A stretch of DNA of 59,585 nucleotides from Bryobacterales bacterium (GTDB lineage Bacteria > Acidobacteriota > Terriglobia > Bryobacterales > UBA6623), in assembly GCA_028819255.1 (NCBI GenBank), contig JAPPMB010000031.1, positions 1 through 59,585 on the forward strand. Direction: 5' to 3'. This document shows, one piece after another, positions 32,097 through 40,891 of the stretch. Every line of letters begins with the position of its first letter. The stretch's first letter is position 1. Under the pieces are notes generated by a model. It had not been told where the DNA came from. It made no database searches and saw only the letters and a program-made list of their open reading frames with translations. The position numbers were made by a program, and so were the translations under genes.

Positions 32097-34232
32097 CTAG
32101 AAATCCGATGCCTGGGAATACACGCCTTGCGCAGCCTCGATGAACAGCATGGCCTCCTCGACCCGAAGCCGGGCACGCTCCGGGTTTCCGCTCGGTCCCT
32201 CTTGGGCGCTGCGGAGGAAATTGTCCGCGAAGGGCCGGTAGAAGACGCTGGACTCGTAGAAGTGCCTGCGGAACTCCTCGACCGTGTCGTAGTTGTCCGA
32301 GAGCCAGAGGCCTTTCGTGAACAGGAGGGCATCGGCGGCCTTCCTGCACGCATCGAACGCCTTTGTCGACGCCTCGCTGTATCGGTTTCGCTCGAGATCG
32401 ATCGTTGACTCGAAGTGGATGCGATCCGCGTCCTCAAGCATGAATTCGGCCTGGTCCACGACCTCGCCCGCGCACTCGCCGATTCCGATCGAGCGCCTGT
32501 ACTGCCATGGCTGGCGAGTGTCCTGGTAGAAGCCGGGAGACTCCTGGAACGTAGGCAGAACCATGAACTCCTTGAGCTCTTCCTTGACACGCGTCTTGCC
32601 TAGGCGGGCGACCACGTCGCTCAACGTCTCGTCGCCGCGCTTCTCCCGGCTGTAGAACTCGCTGACCTTGACGATGGCCTTGTCCACGTTCTGGGCCGGG
32701 ATCTTTCCCATGCCCAGCCCGTACGACTCGGCATTGGCGCGAGTAGAACCTCCGAGGGTCACCTGAAACACGGGCGCTGTGTCGCGCTTCTTGCGCTGGA
32801 CGGAGCCGAAGAACCCGATGTCCGCGACATGGTGCTGCCCGCACGAGTTGAAGCACCCGCTGATCTTGATCTTGAGATCCGACCGGTGGGCGATCCCGCT
32901 CATGCCGTTTGCGAATTTCTTGTGCAAGTGTCCGGCAAGCCCCCGGGAGGATGTGATTCCCAGCTTGCACGAGTCCGTGCCGGGACATGCCGTCACGTCC
33001 TTGAGCCTGCCCGCACCGGGCTCGGCGAGGCCGGCATCGGCGAGGTCCCTGTAAAGTTCCGGCAGGTCCGCATTCGAGACCCACTGGAGGAGCAGATTCT
33101 GGTCGACCGTCGTTCTCAGCGTGTCCTTCACATACGGTCGAGAGATCTCGGCGAGGTTCCTGGCCTGCTCTGATGTGATGTCGCCCAGGGGGAGAAAGAT
33201 GTCGACCATCGAGTAGCCCGACTGTCGCTGCCGATGCACGTTGAGATCGAGCCATTCGAGCAGACCGGGGTCCGAGTCCTCGTCAATCTCCAGAACGGAG
33301 GGAGGCTTCAGAGGACTGTCCTTCAATGTGGCGATTGCGCCCTGCAGTTCGCTCTCCCAGCGCTCGTCCAAAGGCAGGCGCAGTCGCTCCTCCTCGACAA
33401 GCCGCCGGAACTTGTCGATGCCCTGCTTGGCGATCAGGAACTTCATCCTGGCCTTGGCGCGGATCCTCTTCTCACCGAACTTTGCGAACACCCTCGAGAT
33501 TGCCTGGGCGAGCGGAAGCATCTCGCTGGCCGGGAGGAACTCGCTGTAGACCTTCGCCTGGTGGGGAAGCGCCCCGAGGCCGCCGCCCACGAGCACCTGA
33601 AAGCCCTGGACGCCATCCCGGACGCGAGCCACGGCGCCGATGTCGTGCATCCGGCCGAGGCCGCAGGAATGGCTCTCGCATCCCGAATAGGAAATCTTGA
33701 ACTTGCGGCCGAAGTTCTGGGCGTCGGAATGGCGCAGCATGAAATACGTCATGGCGTGCGCGTGCGGGGTGACGTCGAATACCTCGTCGCAGCACACGCC
33801 TGCGTGCGGACAGCACGTCACGTTGCGGATGACGTTTCCGCACGCCTCGCGGGTGGTGATGCCCACCGCCGCCAGCCGCCGCATGAGATTCGGCGTGTCG
33901 TTGATGTCGATGAAGTGGCACTGAAAGTCCTGCCGGGTCGTGACATGCAGCACGCCGACTGCGTACTCCTCCGCGATGTCGGCCAGCACGACGAGCTGGT
34001 CCGCACTCATCCGCCCCATCGGGATCTTGATCCGCTGCATCTGGACCCGGTCCTGGCGCTGGCCGTAGACGCCGTGCCGCAGGCGGAACTCGGTGAACAG
34101 CTTGTCGTCCACGAGATCCGCCTGCACCCGACGAAGCTCGGTCTCGTAGACGTCGATCTCCTTCCGTACGTCGGGCGGGAGCTGGGCCCACTCGGAACTG
34201 GTGTCTACAGGCTCAAGGTTGGGTGTGGTCAT
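32097..34232 (-). CDS. Ferredoxin-type sulfite/nitrite reductase with C-terminal helical extension
   Basis: 711 residues: a siroheme/4Fe4S reductase (SiR/NirA family), doing six-electron reduction of sulfite to sulfide or nitrite to ammonia. Two tandem ferredoxin-like and siroheme-binding halves occupy about 1-575. The second carries the classic C-x5-C (CPGTDSC) and C-x3-C (CFNSC) cluster ligands. The first half also keeps cysteines in matching places (CPHAGVC and CESHSC). Residues about 590-711 form an extra helical domain (GECAGEVVDQAE, then an A/E/L-rich segment) resembling HEPN-like tails fused to such enzymes elsewhere. The ATG at 34232 is chosen because MTTPNLEP begins the family N-terminus and GGGAG lies upstream. 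Sulfite or nitrite cannot be assigned with confidence. Confidence 0.85.
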   Translation of the reverse strand: MTTPNLEPVDTSSEWAQLPPDVRKEIDVYETELRRVQADLVDDKLFTEFRLRHGVYGQRQDRVQMQRIKIPMGRMSADQLVVLADIAEEYAVGVLHVTTRQDFQCHFIDINDTPNLMRRLAAVGITTREACGNVIRNVTCCPHAGVCCDEVFDVTPHAHAMTYFMLRHSDAQNFGRKFKISYSGCESHSCGLGRMHDIGAVARVRDGVQGFQVLVGGGLGALPHQAKVYSEFLPASEMLPLAQAISRVFAKFGEKRIRAKARMKFLIAKQGIDKFRRLVEEERLRLPLDERWESELQGAIATLKDSPLKPPSVLEIDEDSDPGLLEWLDLNVHRQRQSGYSMVDIFLPLGDITSEQARNLAEISRPYVKDTLRTTVDQNLLLQWVSNADLPELYRDLADAGLAEPGAGRLKDVTACPGTDSCKLGITSSRGLAGHLHKKFANGMSGIAHRSDLKIKISGCFNSCGQHHVADIGFFGSVQRKKRDTAPVFQVTLGGSTRANAESYGLGMGKIPAQNVDKAIVKVSEFYSREKRGDETLSDVVARLGKTRVKEELKEFMVLPTFQESPGFYQDTRQPWQYRRSIGIGECAGEVVDQAEFMLEDADRIHFESTIDLERNRYSEASTKAFDACRKAADALLFTKGLWLSDNYDTVEEFRRHFYESSVFYRPFADNFLRSAQEGPSGNPERARLRVEEAMLFIEAAQGVYSQASDF

Positions 34233-34384
34233 TGCCGGCGAACTCCCGGATCGGGACAGCGGGCAGCGACGCATGTCGCCATCGAGGCCCACGAAGCGCC
34301 GCCGGCCACCAAGTGCGATGGTACCACCTCCGTCCCGAATCCCGGAGGACGATTTCATGTACAGTATTGGCGAGGTAAGCAATC

Positions 34385-35452
34385 ATGCAACGCATTGCCA
34401 TCATGGCGCTCTTCGGGGCTCTGCTCGTTCTCGGCTGGCAGGCGGGTCTGGCTCCCGCCCCCACCGAAGCTGACACCCATGCCACCAGCGGGCAGGGAGA
34501 TTACCAGTTCAAGGTCGTCTACAAGGGCAGCCACCTCCCCAAGGAAGCGCAGGCCGTGCTCGAGAAGGCCCATGGCGGGTTCGCGGTCGACCGTCGCGAC
34601 GGCAAGGGGGAAGTCTATTTCGCGCTTCCGGGCGCGGGCATCATCCAGGTCAGTTCGGACCTATCGAGCACCAGGATGCTCGCCACGGACGACGCGATGA
34701 AGCCCCACAACATGCACAACACCACGATCTGGTACGACCGGGACGGCGGGGCGCATCTCTCGTTCCCGGGGAACGGAACGTCGACGGTGTACACGACGAA
34801 CCTCGATGGAAAGCTCGAGCACACGCTCGGCTCGCCCGACGGCACCCGCGATCTCGGATTCCCGACTGCGACGCAGTACTTCTTCGGGCAGGGGAACTTC
34901 GTGCCGACGGACGTGGAGAAGCTCGGCAGCCTCTTCTACATCGCGACCGGCTACTCCTCGCTGGACTATGTCGTCACCGCCAGGATCGAGAGCGTCAGCC
35001 CGTTCAAGGTCTCTTGGTACGACTTGGCATTCGGAGGCAAGGGCAGCGGCGCCGGCCAGTTCGGCACGGGCCACGGAATCACGGTCCCCGGAGGAACAAG
35101 GCGGATTGACATCGCAGACCGGCCCAACGCCGAGATCGACCGCTTCACCCGGCACGGGCAGTACATCTCGACGCTCAAGCTTCCGCTCGGCTCGTACCCG
35201 TGCGACGTCGACTATCTCGGAAACCTCGGCGTGGTCGGGGCGCTGCATGGACCGGACCGTCCGAAAGGAGCGCCGATCTACATCCTGGAGAACGACAAGC
35301 TCGTCTCCACGATCATGCCCAAGGCCGAGCTGGGGCTGGAGAACTTCCAGCATGTGCACAATGCCGTGCTGCACAGGGCCGGCGGCAAGCTCTATGTCAT
35401 CGCCCAGGCATGGAACCCGGGCGACTTCGCGATCTTCGAGCAGGTGATGTAG
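34385..35452 (+). CDS. Exported beta-propeller (NHL-like) protein of unknown function
   Basis: A 355-residue protein with an N-terminal signal peptide (IAIMALFGALLVLGWQAGLA) and a mature part from about residue 30. Repeating blade-like segments are visible: GGFAVDRRDGKGEVYFALPG, RRIDIADRPNAEIDRFTRHG and CDVDYLGNLGVVGALHG. The histidine-rich PHNMHNTTIWYDRDGG patch (about 106-121) and NFQHVHNAVLH (about 320) could bind metal, but no catalytic family is recognised. It is divergent from the sulfite reductase gene, with a -10-like TACAGT at 34360-34365 and GAGG before the ATG. The next gene on the same strand starts 101 bp later. Confidence 0.75.
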   Translation: MQRIAIMALFGALLVLGWQAGLAPAPTEADTHATSGQGDYQFKVVYKGSHLPKEAQAVLEKAHGGFAVDRRDGKGEVYFALPGAGIIQVSSDLSSTRMLATDDAMKPHNMHNTTIWYDRDGGAHLSFPGNGTSTVYTTNLDGKLEHTLGSPDGTRDLGFPTATQYFFGQGNFVPTDVEKLGSLFYIATGYSSLDYVVTARIESVSPFKVSWYDLAFGGKGSGAGQFGTGHGITVPGGTRRIDIADRPNAEIDRFTRHGQYISTLKLPLGSYPCDVDYLGNLGVVGALHGPDRPKGAPIYILENDKLVSTIMPKAELGLENFQHVHNAVLHRAGGKLYVIAQAWNPGDFAIFEQVM

Positions 35453-35553
35453 GCGGATCACGGTCAGAACGCTTCCAGCACTTGATTGTGAATGCGGCTC
35501 CGCCCAAGAGGCGGTGCTGCGCCTGAGCATACGGGAACACCAGCCGCCGATCC

Positions 35554-36726
35554 ATGCCTGACTCGCTCGCACCCTCAACTCCGGAAGAGCTGCGTGACAC
35601 GCTGCGGCGCTGCAGTGTGGAACAGGCAAGCATCGAGACGTGCGGCTCGTCGTCCAAGCGACTTGTAGGCGGTCCGATCGCGAAGGCCAGACACCGACTC
35701 GAAACACGCAATCTCACGGGTCTGCTCGCGTATGAGCCGGCCGACCTGACCGTCAGCGTGGAGGCCGGCATGCGATTCGCAGATCTCAACCGAATCCTCG
35801 CGGAGAACGGGCAGTTTGTGCCCCTTGATCCTCCCTGGGGCTCGGTCGCGACCGTCGGCGGGGCGCTGGCAACCAACTCGAGCGGGCCCCGGCGGAGGCG
35901 ATACGGCACGGCCCGGGACATGGTGATCGGGATGCGGTTTGCGACGCTGCACGGCAAGCTCGTCAGTTCCGGCGGAATGGTCGTGAAGAACGTGACGGGG
36001 CTCGACATGGGCAAGCTCATGATCGGTTCGTACGGCACGCTCGCGGTCATTGCCTCGGCCAACTTCAAGGTCTTTCCGATACCGGAATCGTCCGCATCGT
36101 TCGTCCTTCAGTCCCGGTCGGTGGGCTCCCTTCTGGAGGTCCGTCGAGAAATCCTCGGTTCGGTCCTGCAGCCGGTCGCGATCGACTGGCTCGACCCTGT
36201 TGCGGCCGGGTCCGCGGGACTTGGCGGGTTGCACTCCCTCGTGGTGGAAGCGGCGGGCAGCCCGGCGGCGACACGCAGGTTCGAGGATGCCTACCCCACG
36301 CTCGCAGCGGCGGCGGGGGGCTCTCTGGAGATGCTGCCCCGGGACGGGTGGACGCGGATCCGGGAGTGCGGACCCCAATGGCTCGAGGACCATCCGGACG
36401 GCGCGGTGCTTCGAGTGTCCACGATCCCCTCGAGGCTCGGGGAGTTGCTGGAACAGTCCGCAGACGCAGGCTGCGGCGCGGTGATGCGGGCCGGCGAGGC
36501 CACAGGGTTCTGCCTGGCTCGCGACGCCGAGACTGCGGGGCTGGCGGCCACGCGCCTTCGACGCAGCGGATTCCACGCGACGCTGGAAGCCGCCTCGGAC
36601 AAGGTGAAGCGCGAAATCGTGCAATGGCCGGCCTCCGGGAACGAACTGGAAGTGATGCAGCGAATCAAGGCCGATTTCGACCCGCTGCTCCTGCTGAACC
36701 GGGGGCGTCTCTACGGCGTGATCTAG
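35554..36726 (+). CDS. glcE: FAD-linked oxidase, glycolate oxidase GlcE-like subunit
   Basis: A 390-residue PCMH-type FAD-binding protein. The FAD block is clear: DPPWGSVATVGGALATNSSG (about 95-114), RRYGTARDMVIGM (about 117-129), and KNVTGLDMGKLMIGSYGTL (about 150-168). The short C-terminal oxidase domain and overall length fit GlcE, the FAD-binding accessory subunit of glycolate oxidase (GlcDEF), rather than the longer GlcD. glcD and glcF are not next to it, so partners must be elsewhere or it works alone. The gph-like phosphatase at 6.5 kb would make glycolate, a thin functional link. The next gene is lpxC after a 110-bp spacer with a perfect palindrome. Confidence 0.8.
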   Translation: MPDSLAPSTPEELRDTLRRCSVEQASIETCGSSSKRLVGGPIAKARHRLETRNLTGLLAYEPADLTVSVEAGMRFADLNRILAENGQFVPLDPPWGSVATVGGALATNSSGPRRRRYGTARDMVIGMRFATLHGKLVSSGGMVVKNVTGLDMGKLMIGSYGTLAVIASANFKVFPIPESSASFVLQSRSVGSLLEVRREILGSVLQPVAIDWLDPVAAGSAGLGGLHSLVVEAAGSPAATRRFEDAYPTLAAAAGGSLEMLPRDGWTRIRECGPQWLEDHPDGAVLRVSTIPSRLGELLEQSADAGCGAVMRAGEATGFCLARDAETAGLAATRLRRSGFHATLEAASDKVKREIVQWPASGNELEVMQRIKADFDPLLLLNRGRLYGVI

Positions 36727-36745
36727 TGCGGGCATGTTGCAGAAG

Positions 36746-36765
36746 CGACACACTGCAGTGTGTCG
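36746..36765. promoter_or_regulatory. Perfect 20-bp palindrome between the glcE-like gene and lpxC
   Basis: CGACACACTGCAGTGTGTCG is identical to its own reverse complement. It lies 20 bp after the GlcE-like stop and 71 bp before lpxC. A weak promoter could follow (TTGGAA at 36787-36792, 17-bp spacer, TAATAG at 36810-36815), which would put the palindrome in an upstream operator position. It could instead be a hairpin at the 3' end of the glcE mRNA, but no T-tract follows. Confidence 0.5.
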
Positions 36766-36836
36766 AAATCCTTGATAGGCAACGACTTGGAAAACTCCGA
36801 GCAACGTGGTAATAGTGAAAGGGATCCGTCCGCAGG

Positions 36837-37748
36837 ATGGCGTTTCCCGACGACAGCGGCTCACTGTTCGAGCACACCATCGGCGAGCCTGTGGAAACGA
36901 GCGGCGTGGGGCTCCACAGCGGGGTTCCGGTCCGGCTCCGCATGCTGCCCTCGGCTGCCGGGCGGGGCGTCGTGTTCGTGCGCACGGACCTGCGCGGCTT
37001 CCAGATCCGCGCGAGCTGGCGGCACGTGGCCAAGGTGGCCTACGCCACCAGCCTCATGCGTCAGGGTGTGCTGCTCTCAACGACGGAACACCTGCTGAGC
37101 GTCCTCAGGGCTCTGGGCGTCGACAACGTCCGGATCGAGGTCGACAACTTGGAAATACCGATTCTTGACGGGAGTGCGCTGCCGTTCGCGGAAATGATCC
37201 GCCGTGCAGGGGTGCGGCGACAGCGCAGGCGCAGACGCTACATGAGTGTCCGCAAGCGAATCGAGGTCGCCGAGGACGGGAAGTCGATCTCGATTGAGCC
37301 GTCCGATGCCTTCCGGATCGCCTGCGAGACGCTGTATCCCCACCCGCTGGTCGGGAGGCAGCGTCTGGACATGACGATCACGCCGCGACTGTATCTGGAC
37401 GAGATCGCGGCCGCCCGCACGTTCGGCTTCGAGCGCGACCTGGATGCCATGCGCGACATGGGCCTGATCCGCGGAGCGTCGCTGGAGAACGCCGTGTGCT
37501 TCGGAAACGGGAGAGTGCTCAACGAGGAAGGGCTTCGGTTCGCGGACGAGCCGTGCCGACACAAGCTTCTGGACCTGATTGGCGATCTGGCGCTGCTTGG
37601 CCTGCCGGTGGTCGGCAGGGTGGTCGCGACCCGTGCGGGCCACGCGATGCATGTCGCACTGGTGGACCGCATCATGAAGGATCCCGAGAGCTTCAGGATC
37701 ATGACGCTGGATCAGATCGAGTCTTCGCGGTCGGCCTCGCTGGCCTGA
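36837..37748 (+). CDS. lpxC: UDP-3-O-acyl-N-acetylglucosamine deacetylase
   Basis: A 303-residue zinc amidase catalysing the committed step of lipid A synthesis, proof of an LPS-type outer membrane. The N-terminal GEPVETSGVGLHSG (about 14-27), zinc ligand in STTEHLLSVLRALG (about 80-93), DGSALPF (about 115-121), RTFGFERDL (about 195-203), and the second zinc site with catalytic residues in RHKLLDLIGDLALLG (about 240-254) are all present. The usual late HKAGH element is altered to RAGHAMH (about 264-270). The last 37 bp overlap the 3' end of the opposing HEAT-repeat gene. Confidence 0.93.
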   Translation: MAFPDDSGSLFEHTIGEPVETSGVGLHSGVPVRLRMLPSAAGRGVVFVRTDLRGFQIRASWRHVAKVAYATSLMRQGVLLSTTEHLLSVLRALGVDNVRIEVDNLEIPILDGSALPFAEMIRRAGVRRQRRRRRYMSVRKRIEVAEDGKSISIEPSDAFRIACETLYPHPLVGRQRLDMTITPRLYLDEIAAARTFGFERDLDAMRDMGLIRGASLENAVCFGNGRVLNEEGLRFADEPCRHKLLDLIGDLALLGLPVVGRVVATRAGHAMHVALVDRIMKDPESFRIMTLDQIESSRSASLA

Positions 37749-38593
37749 CCGGACATTCGCTCGCGGATCCTTTCCAGAGTCAGGGCCGCCTGCGGGGGGA
37801 TCCGGGTGCTCAGCCCGTCGCGCTGCCTCTGGTAGGGCCTCACCAGATCGATGTCCTCGGTTGTGCCTACAAGATACAGTCCCGCAAGCGCCTGCAGAAC
37901 ATGGGTCGATTCGGGCCGGACCACCGTCACCTCGTCGCCAGCGGCAACCCGGTCTCCATCGGCGCGCAGCTGGCGGTCAACGATCCCCGGCAGGGGCGCC
38001 CTGACGTCCAGGGGTTCCTCCTCGCCGTCCTGGTGGATGCGCACGAGCAGCGCTCCCGCGTCGAACGCGTCGCCCGGTTCCAGACGGTTCGCCACGACTC
38101 CGGCATGTTCGGTCGCAAGCCGATACGGCTGGAGCATCGCCCGCATTTCGTCGCGGCCGGCGGAATCTCCGAATCTCGCCAGCGCCAGCGCCGCGTTCCG
38201 GCGAACCATCGGATGAGGGTCCGAAACGAGAGTGCGCAGCGCCTCGTGGAATTCCCCGCTCGAGGGATCGTCCCCCATGAGCCACGCCACGGTCAGGCGC
38301 AGTTCCGGCAGGTCATGTCCGGCAAGGTCGAGGATGTGCGGATACCAGACCTTGACCGATTCATCGCCCGCGGTCATCCGCTTCGAGATCTGTGCCAGCG
38401 CGTGCTGCGCCCTGCGTGGCCGCTCCGTGTCCGCGAGGTACTCTCCGATCTGCTGCTCGGTCAGCTCCTTGCCGAACCAGGTCTCCATCCAGAACCAGAA
38501 GGGAATGCCGACGCACGCGACGGCCACGGCAGTCGCGACGAGTGTGGCCTTGCGCGAGGCGAACACATCGCCGGACCTGCCCTCCATTGCCAT
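37712..38593 (-). CDS. Membrane-anchored HEAT-repeat protein with biotinyl/lipoyl-like domain
   Basis: 293 residues. One transmembrane helix lies at about 17-36 (ATLVATAVAVACVGIPFWFW), with the bulk predicted outside the cytoplasm. A HEAT/PBS-type helical repeat region covers about 85-150 (MVRRNAALALARFGD). A barrel-sandwich segment at about 158-225 (VRAPLPGIVDRQLRADGD, RVAAGDEVTVV) resembles biotinyl/lipoyl or HlyD-type hybrid motifs, without a modifiable Lys motif. That fold pairing suggests an envelope adaptor or scaffold, but I do not know this protein. The C-terminus is charged. The gene overlaps lpxC tail-to-tail by 37 bp. Confidence 0.72.
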   Translation of the reverse strand: MAMEGRSGDVFASRKATLVATAVAVACVGIPFWFWMETWFGKELTEQQIGEYLADTERPRRAQHALAQISKRMTAGDESVKVWYPHILDLAGHDLPELRLTVAWLMGDDPSSGEFHEALRTLVSDPHPMVRRNAALALARFGDSAGRDEMRAMLQPYRLATEHAGVVANRLEPGDAFDAGALLVRIHQDGEEEPLDVRAPLPGIVDRQLRADGDRVAAGDEVTVVRPESTHVLQALAGLYLVGTTEDIDLVRPYQRQRDGLSTRIPPQAALTLERIRERMSGQASEADREDSI

Positions 38594-39154
38594 GCCCTCA
38601 TTGTCCTACTTCAGCGGTCACCGCGGCGCCGAACGTCGGCCGGCACCGAAAACGTCGCGCTGCGACCCCCCGCAAGTGCCGCGGAACTTGAGCGCCACCT
38701 GTCCGGACCCGAAGCACCCGCAGCGGGCGATCGCCAGCCGCAGACGGCGTTCCACTTCGCCGGCCCACGAGAATCGGACCGGAGGCGCCGTCGGGAGAAG
38801 AGTCCCCATCGATTCGATGTCTTTCTCGTACCGGTTGGCCCGTCGGACGTAGTCGGCGGAGTTCTCGGTGCATATGAGGGCGTGGGGAATGTCCGTCTTC
38901 TCGGTCGTGCAGCGGACCGGGAGCCGTTCGCTCTGGATTTGCAGTTCCACATGCGACCGCAGATCCTTCCGCATGCGGAATCGCACCACGTGAGCTTTCG
39001 GGTTCCGGCAGAAATCAGTCAGCCTCCGGCAATGCTCGCACTTGCAGAAGGCAGAACCAGGAAAGGTCCGCGGCATGCGGTTGCCGGAAAGCCTGCCCAG
39101 GCTGCTTTCGAGGCGCCCTCTGCGGGGAGATGCGCCGCCACCCGCAGTGGCGGA
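38594..39154. other. 561-bp region with a possible gene remnant
   Basis: No intact gene is supported. The minus-strand frame at 38618-39076, described separately, is the only protein-like content. The rest shows nothing recognisable. Confidence 0.4.
38618..39076 (-). pseudogene. Possible remnant of a Cys-containing protein behind the OLD-like ATPase gene
   Basis: A 152-codon frame whose first ~90 codons look protein-like: FCKCEHCRRLTDFCRNP with a CxCxxC cluster, RFRMRKDLRSHVELQIQ, and HALICTENSADYVRRANRYE. From memory this resembles a conserved Cys-rich C-terminal region found in some 2OG-Fe(II) oxygenase-like proteins, where a CxCxxC cluster precedes a basic helix. I am not certain. The last ~60 codons look random. 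If the match is right, the N-terminal enzyme domain is missing and this is a fragment, perhaps left by a deletion next to the ATPase gene. Confidence 0.35.
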
Positions 39155-40891
39155 TCAGGACGAGACGCCGCCGCTGGCACTCCCGGCGGCGATCGCGATC
39201 ATGTCGAGCTTCGCCTGAATCTCCGTATCGATCTCACTCTCGGGAAGGTCCACCACAAGGTCGCCTGGGCTGGGCACCGGGATGCGGTCAGTAGCGTCAA
39301 GGTGAGATCGGTACGCTCGAAACACCTCCTCCAGTGCAAGGGCTTGCTCCTCGGAGCCGCCGGTCGCATCCGATGCGTCCGCCACCGCCGTCTCCTCGAT
39401 CGCCTTACGCATCGCTGCGAGTCGACGACCGGACTGGTCGGGGGCAAACAGCGGGCCGGCTGCCGCTGTCTGGCCCTCTCTGGACGCGTAGCCCTCCAGC
39501 GCGGAACGGGTGCAGACATAATTCTCGATCCGGCCCCGTTTCCATCGGCTGCGGGCCATGCCCTGCGGGTCCGGAACCTCGTTTCCCGTCCCTTGCGGGT
39601 CGTCGAGCAAGGCGAACGCCCGGACCGCGGGCAGGACGCCCGCCAGCGAGCGGAAATGGTGAATCGCGGCGACGAGGGAATCTCCCACGTAGTGCACGAA
39701 CGGTCGCTGCAGCGCCCGCGCGGAGGCGGTGTGGCCGAGCCGAGCCGCAAATCCCTGCAGGACGGCGAGGTCGGTCGGTCCGCTCAGATAGAGCACCCAG
39801 CCGGTCTGTGCCGCATGCATGTAATGCTCGAATCCGAATTCCCTGAGTGACCGCCCAAACCGCTCACTGTGCTGCCGCCCGACTTGATGGGGTTGGCCAA
39901 TGAAGGCGAGCGCCAGGTCCTGGTCCGCGGCCTCGTTCAGCAGCACTTCGGAATGCGTCGCAATGATCGCCTGGCACCCGGTCTCCCTGGCCACCTCGCG
40001 GATCGTCCTGTACGCCTGCCGCTTGCGCAGCGGCTCGAGGTGGGCATCCGGCTCGTCGAGTAGCAGGACTGAGGCCGGACGCGCGTACATGTAGGCGAGC
40101 AGCAGCAGCATCTGGTGAAGGCCCCGCCCCGCGGATGAGATGTCCAGTTCCAGGTCACCCTCGCGGAATGCCATCGTGATCTCTCCGCGGTCGGACCGGA
40201 ACTTCGGTGCGTCGATCTGGACGCCAAAAAGCGCCTCGATCCGTTCCGAGAGGGCGTGCCAGTGTTCCGGCTGCTCCTCGCAAACGTTGAGGCAGAGGTT
40301 GCGCAGCACCTCCGCTGTCCTGCCCTCGCCGATCCGTACCGTCACCGTGCCCGGCGCGAGGAGCGTTTCGGTGGGTGCAAGGCCTGCAATCGAGGTAAGG
40401 AAGGCCATCCGGACCGAGCAGGCCTGGCTGGGAACCGGCATTCGGGGCGAGCCGCTGTCCTCTCCCGTACGCAATGGGCGGCAATAGAACGATTCCTCGT
40501 TCGCGTAGTCGAATTCGAGGCCACACTTCCAGGCAGAATCGCCGCTGGTTCCTTCGACGACGATCTCGATCCTGACGTTGGAAGTGACCTGGCGCCCGTC
40601 CACACGCCTCACGTCGCGGACGCGCAGGTTCCTCCAGAGGAGCTTCGCCTTTGGAACCGGCATGGCGGCTAGGTCCTGCCGATGGAGCGCCACGCCCGTA
40701 CGAATCGACGCCTCCTTTGACCGGGAACCCTTTTCCAGCCACCGTCTGAGTCCGGTTTCCCACAGGACCAGCGCCTGCATGGCTGTCGACTTGCCGGAGT
40801 TGTTCGGCCCCACGAAGACCACGGGACTGGCCAGATCCACGGCCACCTCATCGAATTGCTTGAAGTTCAGAACTTGGAGTCGAGTAAGCAC
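39155..40891 (-). CDS. OLD-like AAA ATPase with degenerate TOPRIM-like C-terminus
   Basis: About 578 residues. An ABC/SMC-type ATPase: Walker A GPNNSGKST at residues 28-36, signature SSAGRGLHQMLLLLAY (about 243-258), Walker B ASVLLLDEPDAHLEPL (about 265-280) and H-loop AIIATHSEVLLNEA. A second domain follows from about 340. Its LYLSGPTDLAVLQGFA aligns with the TOPRIM strand that in OLD nucleases carries the catalytic Glu (EGxxD), which is Ser here. Then comes RAFALLDDPQG. OLD-family proteins are nucleases in phage defence and recombination; loss of the Glu argues against a normal metal site. The GTG start at 40891 begins the conserved LTRLQVLNFKQF. No partner helicase (GajB-like) is adjacent. 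Confidence 0.75.
   Translation of the reverse strand: MLTRLQVLNFKQFDEVAVDLASPVVFVGPNNSGKSTAMQALVLWETGLRRWLEKGSRSKEASIRTGVALHRQDLAAMPVPKAKLLWRNLRVRDVRRVDGRQVTSNVRIEIVVEGTSGDSAWKCGLEFDYANEESFYCRPLRTGEDSGSPRMPVPSQACSVRMAFLTSIAGLAPTETLLAPGTVTVRIGEGRTAEVLRNLCLNVCEEQPEHWHALSERIEALFGVQIDAPKFRSDRGEITMAFREGDLELDISSAGRGLHQMLLLLAYMYARPASVLLLDEPDAHLEPLRKRQAYRTIREVARETGCQAIIATHSEVLLNEAADQDLALAFIGQPHQVGRQHSERFGRSLREFGFEHYMHAAQTGWVLYLSGPTDLAVLQGFAARLGHTASARALQRPFVHYVGDSLVAAIHHFRSLAGVLPAVRAFALLDDPQGTGNEVPDPQGMARSRWKRGRIENYVCTRSALEGYASREGQTAAAGPLFAPDQSGRRLAAMRKAIEETAVADASDATGGSEEQALALEEVFRAYRSHLDATDRIPVPSPGDLVVDLPESEIDTEIQAKLDMIAIAAGSASGGVSS

Noticed and set aside
37496..39850. 784-codon frame on the plus strand across lpxC, the HEAT gene and the ATPase
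   Set aside because: It crosses three genes supported on homology and motifs, and its translation is low-complexity Arg/Pro-rich.
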